The notes under the pieces were generated by a model. It was given only the letters and a program-made list of their open reading frames with translations. It did not search any database and was not told the DNA's origin. Positions 45,710-57,950 of a stretch of DNA of 64,000 nucleotides are shown here, in pieces (position 1 is the stretch's first letter; each line of letters opens with the position of its first letter). This DNA comes from Micromonospora sp. NBC_01699 (GTDB lineage: Bacteria; Actinomycetota; Actinomycetes; Mycobacteriales; Micromonosporaceae). Made by a program: the position numbers and the translations under genes. The stretch lies in NCBI RefSeq assembly GCF_036250065.1, contig NZ_CP109199.1, forward strand, positions 1,612,001-1,676,000, read 5' to 3'.

Positions 45710-45788
45710 CTTCTTGGTTTTTGATCATGTCGTTGGCGCGGCGGCGGACCGTGCCGGTAAGGGGGCGGATGAGATGGCGGGGGAAGGT

Positions 45789-48683
<2,895 letters not shown>

Positions 48684-48824
48684 GCCCGGACAAAGTGCGT
48701 TAGCTGCAACGTCAAGTTGTTCGATGGGCAACGACTGAAGCCCGGCGTTCCGCGGTCGTGAGGCGGTCTACCGGGGTTCGGCTCCCGTGCGGTCTCCAAC
48801 GTCGTGTTATCCACAGTTGAGGGT

Positions 48825-48858
48825 GAAGCCCCCCGGCCTGCCCGGGTCGGGGGGCTTC
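48825..48858 (+). terminator. nrdJ terminator
   Basis: GAAGCCCCCCG (48825-48835) pairs perfectly with CGGGGGGCTTC (48848-48858), 12-nt loop. Confidence 0.85.
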
Positions 48859-48973
48859 GACGAAAGCTGGAGTCGGCGTACGTGCCGACGCGCGTTCAGT
48901 GGGGTGGCTCCAGTTCCGGACCGGGGCCACCCCTTTCACGTGTGGTGCACCCCTTCAGCAGGGGCCCGACCAT

Positions 48974-49050
48974 CGACGATCTTGCACTTGTGGCGCCCGG
49001 ATTAGGGCCCTCATCCGGATTTGTTCACCACCACAAGTGCAAGATCGTCG
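48974..49050. repeat. 20-bp perfect palindrome (family A)
   Basis: CGACGATCTTGCACTTGTGG (48974-48993) pairs with its exact complement at 49031-49050. The loop contains CCGGAT/ATCCGG around AGGGCCCT. The whole element is nearly identical to 56043-56117 and shares arms with 16454-16523. Unlike the others it lies between codirectional genes. Confidence 0.9.
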
Positions 49051-49134
49051 CGCCGTTTGGTGTGCGGCGGGTGGGAGTGGGTCGGGGCGGTTTACGGCGG
49101 GTGGGGGTGGGCGGGTTCCTGCGATCATCGGGGC

Positions 49135-50070
49135 ATGACGATCTCCGAGAGCTACGCCGCCTTCGGCGTACGCGAGGCGCGCGGGGAGTCTCCCGCGTAC
49201 GAGCGGTTGTCCCTGGCGGTGTCCCGCGACGACGAACTGCTGGCGCTGCTCCGTACGCTGCCGCCGGCCAAGCAGCAGCCGAACCTGCTGTTCGGTGTCG
49301 TACGGTCCCTCGGTGGACCGGTCGAGGATCCCGCCGCGTTCCACGAGTACGCGCTGGGCAACTGGCCATCGATCGAGGCGGGGATCCTCGTCCGGGCGAC
49401 CCAGACCAACGAGGTCGGCCGGTGTGCCGTACTGCTGCCGGTGCTCGCCGCGCTGCCGCAGCCGCTCGCGCTGATCGAGGTCGGCGCGTCCGCCGGACTG
49501 TGCCTCTACCCGGACAGGTACGCCTACCGCTACGGCGACCGGGTGCTCGGTACGGGCGAGCCGCTGCTCGACTGTGCGGCGACCGGAGCACCGCTACCGA
49601 CCGACCTGCCCGAGGTGGTGTGGCGGGCGGGCCTGGACCTGAACCCGCTCGACGTGACCGATCCCGCCGACGTCGGATGGCTCGACTCGCTCATCTGGCC
49701 GGAGCAGACGCACCGCCGGGACCGACTCCGGGCCGCGGTCGCCGTCGCCGCGGCGCAACCGCCGATACTCGTACGCGGTGATCTGGTGGACGACCTGCCG
49801 GCGCTGGCCGCGCGGGCACCGGCCGACGCGACGCTGGTGGTGTTCCACACCTCGGTGCTGTACCAGGTGCCGAAGCCGCGTCGGGAGGCGTTCGTCGAGC
49901 TGGTACGCGCCCTGCCCGGTCACTGGGTCTCGAACGAGGCGTCGGACGTGCTGCCCCACGACGGGCTGCCGGAGCCGCCCGGCGAGGCGCGGCACAACCT
50001 GCTGGCGTTGGACGGCAGACCGCTGGCCTGGACCCGCGCGCACGGGCAGGCGATGACCTGGTTCGGGTGA
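49135..50070 (+). CDS. DUF2332 protein
   Basis: 311 residues. Matches DUF2332: YAAFGVREARGESPAYERL at the start, LIEVGASAGLCLYPDRYAY near 120 (a glycine-rich loop resembling a nucleotide or SAM site), VFHTSVLYQVPKPRREAF near 240. The family is widespread in actinobacteria with no proven activity. It converges on the MFS gene. Confidence 0.85.
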   Translation: MTISESYAAFGVREARGESPAYERLSLAVSRDDELLALLRTLPPAKQQPNLLFGVVRSLGGPVEDPAAFHEYALGNWPSIEAGILVRATQTNEVGRCAVLLPVLAALPQPLALIEVGASAGLCLYPDRYAYRYGDRVLGTGEPLLDCAATGAPLPTDLPEVVWRAGLDLNPLDVTDPADVGWLDSLIWPEQTHRRDRLRAAVAVAAAQPPILVRGDLVDDLPALAARAPADATLVVFHTSVLYQVPKPRREAFVELVRALPGHWVSNEASDVLPHDGLPEPPGEARHNLLALDGRPLAWTRAHGQAMTWFG

Positions 50071-50107
50071 CGACCTCGGGCTGGCATCGCCGAGATAGAC
50101 AGTAGAG

Positions 50108-51385
50108 TCAGTCCGTCGGCATGTCCCGCATCCGGCGCAGCGGCGAGAAGTAGACGAACAGGGCCGCACTCCAGGTCCCGAGTACGCAGATCAGCAGTGT
50201 CGGACGCAGGCCCAGCTGACTGCCGAGCAGACCGCCGAACAGGGCGCCGAGCGGCACCGCTCCGAGACAGATCCACAGGAACGACGCGTTCACCCGGCCG
50301 AGCAGTCCGGCCGGGGTGATCCGCTGCCGGTACGTCATCGCCGCCACGTTGAACAGGACCGAGTTGGCGGAGAACGCGGCCAGGCCGATGCCGTAGAGCA
50401 GCACGCCCCAGCCCGGTTGGGCCAGCGGCATGAGCAGGTACAGCGGACCGGGCGCGGCCATCGCCACCCAGATGATCCGCGCGGATCCGATCCACCGGGA
50501 CAGCCGGCTCGCGTACGCGCCGGCCACCAGGCCGCCGAGGGCGCTGAGGCTGAAGACGGCTCCGACCAGTGGCGGCGACGCGTGCAGCTCGCGGACCATG
50601 AAGGTGACCTCGACGGAGGCCGACGCCATGACAAAGAAGTTGGACGTGGTGGTGCAGGCCAGGATTTGGCGCAGGACCGGCTGGCGGCGGATGAAGGCCA
50701 ACCCGTCGGTCATCGCGACCCGCAGCGGGACCCGGCCCTCGGGTTCGGCCGGCTGCCGTTGCGCCGGTGTCTCCCGGATCAGCCACAGTGACAGCGCGCT
50801 GAGCAGGAAGGCGAGTCCGTTGCTGAGGAAGGTCCGGGTCGCGCCGACGAGTCCGACCAGCGCGCCGCCGACGCTCGCGCCGACAAGTTCGGCGAACTCC
50901 TGGCTCATCCCGAGTTTGGCGTTGGCGTCGACGAGCTGGTCGGCGACGACGAGCCGGGGGAGTTGGCTGCGGTAGGCGACGGTAAACAGGACGGTGAGCA
51001 CCCCGCCGAGCCCCACGACGAGGTAGAGGTACCACAGGGTCAGCTTCCCGGCGTACGCGACCAGCGGCAGCGACAGCATCAGCGCCATCCGGCCCAGGTC
51101 GCAGGCGATCATCAATCGTCGCTGGTCGACCCGGTCGGCGAGGATCCCGGCGGGCAGCGAGAACAGCAGGTACGGCAGCCAGGCGAGGAAGGTCAGCAGG
51201 CTGATCTGGAACACGCTGGCGTCGAGTTCGTCGGCGGCGAGCAGTGGGACCGCGATGCCGGCGATCCGGGTGCCCAGCTCACTGACCGTCTGTCCACTCC
51301 AGAGCAGCAGGAAGTTCCTGCTGCGCCAGAGCGACGGCGGCTCGACCGGGCTGGTTGCCGTGGCTGGTGCCAGTTGTCGTGTCAC
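50108..51385 (-). CDS. MFS exporter (EntS/MFS_3-like)
   Basis: 425 residues, GTG start, about 12 helices. The N-terminal FLLLWSGQTVSELGTRIAG and LPAGILADRVDQRRLM (the loop 2-3 MFS motif) are typical of the MFS_3 group, which includes enterobactin and macrolide exporters. VGATRTFLSNGLAFLLSAL follows the central loop. Substrate unknown. It is divergent from the GntR/ABC module. Confidence 0.88.
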   Translation of the reverse strand: MTRQLAPATATSPVEPPSLWRSRNFLLLWSGQTVSELGTRIAGIAVPLLAADELDASVFQISLLTFLAWLPYLLFSLPAGILADRVDQRRLMIACDLGRMALMLSLPLVAYAGKLTLWYLYLVVGLGGVLTVLFTVAYRSQLPRLVVADQLVDANAKLGMSQEFAELVGASVGGALVGLVGATRTFLSNGLAFLLSALSLWLIRETPAQRQPAEPEGRVPLRVAMTDGLAFIRRQPVLRQILACTTTSNFFVMASASVEVTFMVRELHASPPLVGAVFSLSALGGLVAGAYASRLSRWIGSARIIWVAMAAPGPLYLLMPLAQPGWGVLLYGIGLAAFSANSVLFNVAAMTYRQRITPAGLLGRVNASFLWICLGAVPLGALFGGLLGSQLGLRPTLLICVLGTWSAALFVYFSPLRRMRDMPTD

Positions 51386-51567
51386 CGGTTGCCGATCTGT
51401 GCGGGGAGATGGCCGTCCCGTCGATCTCTCGGGTCCGCTGGCACCCTACCGACGGCCCCACGAGCGCCGCACCGTAATTTGCCCACCCCGCCCGCCCCGG
51501 CCGGCATTGATGACCAGAGCGGAGTGTCGGGGTGGCGACGGTCACCGGGGGTGGGCGGGATCCGGCC

Positions 51568-51606
51568 TTGACATCCGGCCGGCCTGGTTACATGGTTAGT
51601 TACATG
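51568..51606 (+). promoter_or_regulatory. promoter and operator candidate of the GntR/ABC module
   Basis: TTGACA (51568-51573) is a perfect -35. Downstream, GTTACATG occurs twice (51587-51594 and 51599-51606) at a 12-bp interval, overlapping where the -10 and start should be; this would suit autorepression by the GntR protein. A 19-codon ORF (51604-51663) begins in the second copy and its TGA overlaps the GntR ATG as TGATG. Confidence 0.45.
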
Positions 51607-51662
51607 AGTAATGAACCGGCTAACCTTGACCGGCTCGGCCTCCACCTCGGTGGGTGCGGGTG

Positions 51663-52022
51663 ATGGAGGAAGGCCGACCGATCTTCCTCCAGGTCGCGGA
51701 GCTGCTGGAGACCGCGATCATCGACGGCAGCCTCGCCGAGGAGGCCCAGGTCCCCTCGACCAACGAACTGGCCGCCTTCCACCGGATCAACCCCGCCACC
51801 GCCGCGAAGGGCGTCAACCAGCTTGTCGACGACGGCGTTCTGTACAAGAAACGAGGAATCGGGATGTTCGTCTCCACCGGCGCCCGCACCCGGCTGCGGG
51901 AACGGCGCCGTGAAGAGTTCGCCAACCAGTACGTCCGACCCCTGCTCGCCGAGGCGCGCAAGCTCGGCATCGATGCCGAGGAACTCAAGTCGATGATCGA
52001 CCTCCGGGAGGGGGACCGATGA
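51663..52022 (+). CDS. GntR-family (YtrA-type) regulator
   Basis: 119 residues: wHTH with RPIFLQVAELLETAIIDGSL and VPSTNELAAFHRINPATAAKGVNQLVDDG, then a short C-terminal helix pair. This is the YtrA subgroup, which lacks a large ligand domain and usually represses a downstream ABC transporter. ATG 51663 fits the family start and has GGTGGG about 9 nt upstream; GTG 51654 is an alternative. ATGA overlap with the ABC gene. Confidence 0.9.
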   Translation: MEEGRPIFLQVAELLETAIIDGSLAEEAQVPSTNELAAFHRINPATAAKGVNQLVDDGVLYKKRGIGMFVSTGARTRLRERRREEFANQYVRPLLAEARKLGIDAEELKSMIDLREGDR

Positions 52023-52933
52023 ACCCGGTGGTGACCGCACGGGGCCTGTCCAAGCGATTCGGTCCGACGACCGCGCTCGACAACGTCAGCTTCTCCCTGG
52101 CCGAGAACACCATCCACGGCCTGCTCGGCCGCAACGGCGCGGGCAAGACCACCCTGATGCAGATCCTCACCGGGCAGAACTTCGCCACCGCCGGCGAGCT
52201 GTCGGTGCTCGGCCAGCACCCGTACGAGAACAGCGGGATCCTGACCGGGATCTGCTTCATCAAGGAGAGCCAGACCTACCCCCAGAACTTCCAGGTACGG
52301 CACGCGCTGGCCGCGGCCCGGCTGCTCTTCCCGCACTGGGACGGGGAGTTCGCCGCCTCCCTGATCGACGACTTCCAGCTGCCGCCCCGGCGACAGGTGC
52401 GCAAGCTCTCCCGGGGCATGCTCTCCGCGCTCGGCGTCACCATCGGACTCGCCGCCCGCGCACCGCTCACCTTCTTCGACGAGCCGTACCTCGGGCTGGA
52501 CGCCACCGCCCGGCAGATCTTCTACGACCGACTGCTCGCCGACTATGCCGAGTATCCGCGCACGATAGTGCTCTCCACCCACCTCATCGACGAGGTCAGC
52601 AACCTGATCGAGCACGTGTTGCTGATCGACCGGGGGCGGATCCTGCTGGACGAGAGCGCGGAGGCGCTGCGTACCGAGCTGGTGACGGTCTCCGGGCCGG
52701 TGGCGGCGGTGGAACAGGCGGCCGCGTACGCGCAGGAACTGCACCGCGAGCGGCTGGGCAACCTCGCCCGGGTCACCCTGCGGGGGCCGCTCGACCCGGC
52801 CACCCGCGACCGGATCACCGGCCTCGGACTGGAGCTGACCCCGGTCCCGCTACAGGAACTGGTGGTCCGGCTCACCAGCACGTCGAACGGCGCCGGGAAC
52901 GTCCGTACGGTAGGCAAGGGGGACATCCGATGA
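52019..52933 (+). CDS. ABC transporter ATPase of the YtrA module
   Basis: 304 residues: Walker A GRNGAGKTT, Q-loop region CFIKESQTYPQ, signature LSRGM (variant of LSGGQ), Walker B LTFFDEPYLGLD, H-loop STHLIDEVSN. The C-terminal 90 residues form a regulatory extension. Variant signatures like this are common in YtrB-type antibiotic-response transporters. Coupled on both sides by ATGA. Confidence 0.9.
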   Translation: MNPVVTARGLSKRFGPTTALDNVSFSLAENTIHGLLGRNGAGKTTLMQILTGQNFATAGELSVLGQHPYENSGILTGICFIKESQTYPQNFQVRHALAAARLLFPHWDGEFAASLIDDFQLPPRRQVRKLSRGMLSALGVTIGLAARAPLTFFDEPYLGLDATARQIFYDRLLADYAEYPRTIVLSTHLIDEVSNLIEHVLLIDRGRILLDESAEALRTELVTVSGPVAAVEQAAAYAQELHRERLGNLARVTLRGPLDPATRDRITGLGLELTPVPLQELVVRLTSTSNGAGNVRTVGKGDIR

Positions 52934-53625
52934 ACCGCGTCATTCCCGCGACCCGGATCCATCTCATCACCTGGCCGACCCTGGTCGCCTGGCCGTGGGG
53001 CATCCTGCTCTCCAGCTTCGTGATCAACCTGGCCCTGTTCAGCGTGATCGGCGACGAGATCCCGGGCGGACCGCAGACTGGCGGCCTGGTCAGCATCTAC
53101 ATCGTCACGATGATCAGCGCCGCCCAGTCGGTCTCCCAGTTCTTCCCGCTCGCCCTGGGGCTGAGCCTGACCCGGCGGACCTTCTACGCCGCCATCTCGC
53201 TGCTGCTGCTCGGCGAGTCCGTGCTCTTCGGGACCGTGCTCTACCTGTTCCAGCTGGTCGAGCGGGCGACCGACGGGTGGGGCATCTCCCTGCGCTTCTT
53301 TGCCCCGTCGTTCATCACCACCGACAACCCGGTGGCGCAGATCCTGATCTACACGGTGCCGTTCCTGGTGCTCGGCTTCGTCGGGATCTTCCTGGCCCTG
53401 GTGCTGCGACGCTGGGGCGTCAGCGGCCTGTACGTCCTGAGCATCGCGCTGCTGCTCCTGTTCGGCCTGCTCGGCGTACTGATCACCTGGCAGGGGTGGT
53501 GGCTGGCGGTCGGGCGCTGGCTCGGCGACCAGTCGGCGCTCTCCCTCTTCGCCGGCTGGCCGGTACTGCTCGCCCTGCTGCTGGCCGGTGCCGGCCTGCT
53601 GACCATCCGCCGGGCCACCCCGTGA
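52930..53625 (+). CDS. ABC transporter membrane subunit of the YtrA module
   Basis: 231 residues with six hydrophobic helices (WGILLSSFVINLALFSVIGD; FFPLALGLSLTRRTFY; PFLVLGFVGIFLALVL). No recognised permease motif; typical of ABC-2-like integral subunits paired with YtrB ATPases. A 38-bp duplication of its last codons follows the stop. Confidence 0.8.
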   Translation: MNRVIPATRIHLITWPTLVAWPWGILLSSFVINLALFSVIGDEIPGGPQTGGLVSIYIVTMISAAQSVSQFFPLALGLSLTRRTFYAAISLLLLGESVLFGTVLYLFQLVERATDGWGISLRFFAPSFITTDNPVAQILIYTVPFLVLGFVGIFLALVLRRWGVSGLYVLSIALLLLFGLLGVLITWQGWWLAVGRWLGDQSALSLFAGWPVLLALLLAGAGLLTIRRATP

Positions 53626-53670
53626 CCGGCAGCGGCCTGCTGACCATCCGCCGGGCCACCCCCTGACCGG
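53592..53670. repeat. tandem duplication (period 41 bp) across the ABC permease stop
   Basis: 38-bp copies at 53592-53629 and 53633-53670 differ at one base. The first contains the TGA (53623-53625), so the last eight codons are duplicated outside the gene. Confidence 0.92.
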
Positions 53671-53754
53671 TTCGGGGCAGGTGCGGGTCCGGCTCGCTCG
53701 GGGGAGCCGGACCCGCCGCGATCGGGGTGCCGGGTGCCGGCGTCGCTGGCGTAG

Positions 53755-54060
<306 letters not shown>

Positions 54061-54071
54061 GGTCTGCGCCC

Positions 54072-55274
54072 ATGTCGAGGTACGTGGTCGTCGGTGGCGG
54101 CATCGTCGGGCTGGCAACCGCCCACCGGATACTCCTGGACCGGCCGGACGCCGAGGTGACCGTGCTGGAGAAGGAGCAGCGGCTGGCGGCCCACCAGACC
54201 GGCCACAACTCCGGGGTGATCCACGCCGGGGTCTACTACAAACCAGGCAGTCTCAAGGCCGAACTCTGCCGGGCCGGTAGCCGGTCCATGGTGGACTTCT
54301 GCGCCGAACACGACATCCCGGTGCAGCGGTGCGGCAAGCTGATCGTCGCCACCGACGAGGCGGAGTTGCCCCGGCTGAGGGCGCTGCACGAGCGGGCGCT
54401 CGCCAACCGGCTGCCGGTCCGCCTGCTCACCCCCACCCAGGCCGCCGAGTACGAGCCGGCGGTCCGGTGCGTCGGGGCGCTGCGGGTCGAGTCCACCGGC
54501 ATCGTCGACTTCACCGAGGTCTGCACCGCGCTGGCCACCCTGGCGGGGAAGGCGGGCGCCCGGATCCGGCTCGGTGCCCGGGTCACCGGCATCACCACCC
54601 GCCGAGGGGGCCCGGCCGGCGCCGAGGAACTGGTGCTGACCAGTACGGCCGGCGAGGTGGTGGCGGACGTACTGGTCAACTGCGCCGGGCTGCACGCCGA
54701 TCGGGTGGCCCGGCTGGCCGGGGTCACCCCGTCGGCGCGGATCGTCCCGTTCCGGGGCGAGTACTACGAGCTGCGGCCGGAGCGGCGGGACCTGGTCCGG
54801 GGGCTGATCTACCCGGTGCCCGATCCACAGTTCCCGTTCCTCGGCGTACACCTGACCCGGATGATCGACGGCAGCGTGCACGCCGGTCCGAACGCGGTGC
54901 TGGCACTGGCCCGCGAGGGCTACTCGTGGGGGCGGATCAACCTGCCGGAGCTGGCCGACGCGGTCGGCTATCCGGGCCTGTGGCGACTGGCCCGAAAACA
55001 TTTCGGGTACGGGCTGACCGAGGTACGCCGCTCGCTGTCCCGGCGACTGTTCGCCGCCAGCCTGGCCCGACTGGTGCCGGAGCTGACCGAACGGGACCTG
55101 GTGCCGAGCGCGGCCGGCGTACGCGCCCAGGCGATCGCCCGGGACGGGTCACTGGTCGACGACTTCCTCATCGTGGCGCAACGCCGTCAGGTGCACGTAC
55201 TCAACGCGCCGTCGCCGGCCGCGACGAGCTCGTTGGAGATCGCGAAGCACATAGTGGCCCGGCTGCCGGAGTAG
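54072..55274 (+). CDS. lhgO: L-2-hydroxyglutarate oxidase
   Basis: 400 residues: FAD-binding GGGIVGLATAHRIL, GHNSGVIHAGVYYKPGSLKA (the LhgO signature), VNCAGLHADRVARLAG, and C-terminal VLNAPSPAATSSLEIA. It oxidises L-2-hydroxyglutarate to 2-oxoglutarate. TAGGGT 8 nt before the ATG again suggests a leaderless start, overlapping the stop of the DUF5522 gene. Confidence 0.93.
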   Translation: MSRYVVVGGGIVGLATAHRILLDRPDAEVTVLEKEQRLAAHQTGHNSGVIHAGVYYKPGSLKAELCRAGSRSMVDFCAEHDIPVQRCGKLIVATDEAELPRLRALHERALANRLPVRLLTPTQAAEYEPAVRCVGALRVESTGIVDFTEVCTALATLAGKAGARIRLGARVTGITTRRGGPAGAEELVLTSTAGEVVADVLVNCAGLHADRVARLAGVTPSARIVPFRGEYYELRPERRDLVRGLIYPVPDPQFPFLGVHLTRMIDGSVHAGPNAVLALAREGYSWGRINLPELADAVGYPGLWRLARKHFGYGLTEVRRSLSRRLFAASLARLVPELTERDLVPSAAGVRAQAIARDGSLVDDFLIVAQRRQVHVLNAPSPAATSSLEIAKHIVARLPE

Positions 55275-55412
55275 TTTCGCAGCTCACCGTGGACGAATTT
55301 CCATCCGCCGAGCGCCTCGACCGAGTGGGGGGTTTCGCCGCTGGTGCCCGACCCCGTACGGTGTCCGACGGACTGACCGGCCGCCCCCGGCCGGGGCGAG
55401 CGGGAGGTCACT

Positions 55413-55979
55413 GTGCGCGGGCGGCTGTTACTGATCGGTGCGGGACTGCTGGTGCTCTCCGGCTGTGGTGAGTCGGCCGCCGTGACCCGCGATGATCCTC
55501 CGCTGCCCATCCCGCCGGTGGTCAAGCTGCCGGCGTCGGCCGCCGGGGGCGTCTGCGTGCTGCTGGACTACCCGGCGATCGAGGAGTCCATCGGCACCCG
55601 GTTCGACGTGTCGGCCGCCACCGCCTCGGGCCGGACGAACACCTGCGTGCTCCAGTCCGAGGAGGCGAGCCGCCCGGATCTGGCGCTGTCGGTGACGCCG
55701 ACCACCGCTGACTCGGCGGTCTTCGCCGGTGAGATGCCCAACGGTGGGCAGAGCGTGAAGGGTCTGGGAAAGTCGGCGTACCGGCTGACGCTGCCCGTGG
55801 GCGAGGACCACGGCGCGGGGGTGGAGGTGTCCTGGCTCTCCGCGGACGGCCGGATGATCAACCTCCGTTACACCCTCGCGGCCGGCGAGGGTAAGCCGGC
55901 GGCGGACGCCCTCGCCGGCAAACTGGTCACCCTGGCCAAGGCGATCGACGCCGCCAAACCCGACGCCACCAAACCCTGA
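55413..55979 (+). CDS. hypothetical lipoprotein
   Basis: 188 residues, GTG start behind GGGAGG. Lipobox LLVLSGCGES puts lipidated Cys at about 18. The mature part has two further Cys (GGVCVLLDYPAIEESIG and TNTCVLQSE), probably a disulfide, and resembles small DUF3558-like lipoproteins only in outline. Function unknown. It converges on ideR across a palindrome. Confidence 0.75.
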   Translation: MRGRLLLIGAGLLVLSGCGESAAVTRDDPPLPIPPVVKLPASAAGGVCVLLDYPAIEESIGTRFDVSAATASGRTNTCVLQSEEASRPDLALSVTPTTADSAVFAGEMPNGGQSVKGLGKSAYRLTLPVGEDHGAGVEVSWLSADGRMINLRYTLAAGEGKPAADALAGKLVTLAKAIDAAKPDATKP

Positions 55980-56042
55980 CCGCCCCGCGCCGGAGCCGCC
56001 AAACATGCCGGCCACCCAACGGTGACCGGCACCGATCTCGTC

Positions 56043-56117
56043 GACGATCTTGCACTTGTGGCGCCCGGATTAGGGCCTTCATCCGGATTTGTTCGCCACC
56101 ACAACTGCAAGATCGTC
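56043..56117. terminator. 19-bp palindrome between convergent genes (family A)
   Basis: GACGATCTTGCACTTGTGG (56043-56061) pairs with 56099-56117 except for one C-C mismatch. The interior differs from the 48974 copy at only two positions. It lies between the lipoprotein gene and ideR and is followed by a G-run. Confidence 0.9.
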
Positions 56118-56160
56118 ACGTCGTCTGGTGTGCGGGGGGGGGAAGGGGGTGGGGGGGTGT

Positions 56161-56847
56161 TCAGGAAGCGGCGACGAAGACTCGCGAGGCCACCTCGCGC
56201 GGCAGCCGGATCTTGTCACCGGAGCGGTCGATGGTGACGCCGTCGCGCTCCTGCGCCACGGTCACCGTGGCGCCCGGGTCGACCCCGGCGGCGTGGAGCT
56301 GACGCAGGACGTCACCGTCGGTCTGCACGCTCTCGCAGATGCGCCGGACCACGACCGGGCCGGTCAGACCGGGGAAGGCGAGGTTGCGTTCCGCGTCCGG
56401 GCTCTCCACGGCGGACGACTCCAGGGCGCTGCCGAGCGCCTCCAGCCCCGGAATCGGATTGCCGTACGGCGATCGGGTGGGCCGGTTCAGCAGGTCGTAG
56501 ACCTTCTGCTCGACCGCGTCGCTCATCACGTGCTCCCAGCGGCAGGCCTCCTCGTGGGCCTCCTCGTAGGGCATGCCGATGACGTTGACCAGGAGCAGTT
56601 CGGCGAGTCGGTGCTTGCGCATGACGGCGATCGCGAGGCCCCGGCCGGACGCGGTGAGCCGCAGGTGCCGGTCGTCCTCCAGGGTCAGCAGCCCGTCGCG
56701 TTCCATCCGGGCCACGGTCTGGCTCACGGTCGGCCCGCTCTGGTGCAGCCGCTCGGCGATCCGCGCACGCAGGGCCGGCACACCCTCTTCTTCGAGTTCG
56801 AGAATGGTGCGCAGGTACATCTCAGTCGTATCGACCAGATCGTTCAC
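56161..56847 (-). CDS. ideR: iron-dependent repressor IdeR (DtxR family)
   Basis: 228 residues from GTG 56847, matching the conserved start (M/V)NDLVDTTEMYLRTI; an ATG at 56871 is also open. HTH RIAERLHQSGPTVSQTVARMERDGL, metal-binding region HRLAELLLVNVIG and CRWEHVMSD, then the C-terminal SH3-like domain (GVDPGATVTV). Fe2+-dependent repressor of siderophore and iron genes. In related genomes the next divergent genes are sseA and acuC; here a 5.7-kb island intervenes. Confidence 0.95.
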   Translation of the reverse strand: MNDLVDTTEMYLRTILELEEEGVPALRARIAERLHQSGPTVSQTVARMERDGLLTLEDDRHLRLTASGRGLAIAVMRKHRLAELLLVNVIGMPYEEAHEEACRWEHVMSDAVEQKVYDLLNRPTRSPYGNPIPGLEALGSALESSAVESPDAERNLAFPGLTGPVVVRRICESVQTDGDVLRQLHAAGVDPGATVTVAQERDGVTIDRSGDKIRLPREVASRVFVAAS

Positions 56848-57087
56848 GTCAGCCGCCCTCCCGGTGGTCAATGCTACCCCGAGTCACCGACACGGAGCCG
56901 CAGCCCGAACGGGGCGTCTCGCGCTGGTACCCACCACACGTGATGGTGTTGACCGGGTGTCGTGCCCGCCACAGATGATCTTCTGGTTGACGTAGCCACC
57001 CTCGCCGGAAACTAGCCGACCCGGAGCCGGCTGCCACGGCCGTACCAACGGTACTGGATGTGCACCGGCGGCTCGCCGGCCCACCCG
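56841..57087. repeat. left flanking direct repeat of the island
   Basis: About 247 bp that reappears, roughly 85% identical with small indels, at 62745-62979 in the same orientation. It contains the ideR start codon, the ideR/sseA promoter gap and the first 125 bp of an sseA copy. Confidence 0.88.
56962..57087 (+). pseudogene. 5' fragment of sseA
   Basis: From GTG 56962 the sequence parallels the start of the intact gene at 62862 (ATDDLLVDVATLAG in both). It then loses one base and hits TAG at 57013, and similarity stops at 57087, where the island begins. No catalytic part remains. Confidence 0.85.
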
Positions 57088-57163
57088 GTCGGGCCGAGCG
57101 CGCCGGAAGGCCCGCCCCGAGACTGTCGACCACGGGGGAAGACGACATCCTCGGGGCGGGCGG

Positions 57164-57442
57164 TCAGATGGATCGTTTGATCTGTCGGAGGGGTGGGCCG
57201 TCGATCCAGTTCAGGAATCGTGCGTCGGCGATGGGGCGGGACATGCCGCCGCCGAGGGCGCTGTCGCGGAAGCTGGTCATGATCAGGTGTAGTCGGTGGC
57301 GGTCCTGTGGGCGTGGGTACCAGGACCACATGCGGCGGATGTAGATCGGGCACGGCCATTCCTGGCCGTCGTCGGTGCAGTACCAGTCTTCGTTGGGTCG
57401 GTGTAGGGCGCCCTGGCCTTCGGGTGGCTGGTCGTACTCCAT
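57164..57442 (-). CDS. hypothetical protein of the island
   Basis: 92 residues; ATG 57442 behind GGAGGTGA. Soluble, Trp-rich, with EDWYCTDDGQEWPCPIYIRR (two Cys) and SRPIADARFLNWIDGPP. I believe such proteins recur in actinomycete accessory DNA, but I cannot name a family or function. Last gene of the minus-strand series of small genes. Confidence 0.65.
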   Translation of the reverse strand: MEYDQPPEGQGALHRPNEDWYCTDDGQEWPCPIYIRRMWSWYPRPQDRHRLHLIMTSFRDSALGGGMSRPIADARFLNWIDGPPLRQIKRSI

Positions 57443-57713
57443 GGTTTGTCACCTCCGGCTGGGTCTTGTCTCGTGGATCCTGTCGTCGGGGGGTTGGTAG
57501 GCCGTCTTCCAGGCTTTGTGCTGTCCGGGCAGGTCACGCGGGGGTAGATCGGTGCATCTCAGCCCATAAATCGCCCTGGTGCACCGCCGTCGTTTTCTTG
57601 CTGTTTGCTGCTCACGTTGCGAAGAGCTTGGCCGGTTCTGGCGAGCCGAACTTTCCGGGATCATGGGAGCCGCCATGCAACGCCCCCGACCATCGCGATC
57701 CGGGGGACGGAAC
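57443..57713. other. gap between two island genes
   Basis: 270 bp with lower GC than the chromosome around it. A 75-codon minus-strand frame (57449-57676) is open but has no ribosome site and atypical codon use. No other feature seen. Confidence 0.3.
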
Positions 57714-57950
57714 CTAGATCAGGTGTACTCGTTCGAGGGACCCGTCGGGATTCCGCAGGGTGAGGCTTCCGTTCCCGTGGTCGATCAGGTCGAGTACCAG
57801 GTTGTAGGCGACCAGGGCCCGGTTGATCGTGTCGGTCTTCGTGTCCCGTGTGCGGGCGCGCGCCGAGGCGAGTGCGTCGACCGCGCGCGGCGCCAGGTTG
57901 ACCGTGATCTTCGTCAGCGTCGATCGGTCCGGCTCAGGGCCGGTGGTCAT
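57714..57950 (-). CDS. ribbon-helix-helix-like small DNA-binding protein
   Basis: 78 residues. STLTKITVNLAPRAVDALASARARTRDTKTD... has the strand-helix-helix pattern of RHH proteins (KITVNL strand; then DTINRALVAYNLVLDLI helix). The tail NGSLTLRNPDGSLERVHLI is shared with the remnant at 29508-29591. Its ATG overlaps the end of the XRE-TPR gene (ATGA, 57950-57947). It may be an antitoxin-like or regulatory partner; no toxin gene is adjacent. Confidence 0.7.
   Translation of the reverse strand: MTTGPEPDRSTLTKITVNLAPRAVDALASARARTRDTKTDTINRALVAYNLVLDLIDHGNGSLTLRNPDGSLERVHLI

Larger units (their letters stand above)
48684..49134. other. nrdJ-DUF2332 gap
   Basis: 450 bp without a gene. It contains the nrdJ terminator (48825-48858) and a family A palindrome (48974-49050). 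A G-rich stretch follows up to the DUF2332 start. Nothing else recognised. Confidence 0.5.

Noticed and set aside
45710-45788. cobalamin riboswitch before nrdJ
   Set aside because: The gap is 79 bp, too short for the element, and the region before nrdR shows no B12-box-like sequence.
57449-57676. 75-codon minus-strand frame in the island
   Set aside because: No ribosome site, mixed codon use including rare AGA/ATA-like codons, and no coupling to the following gene.
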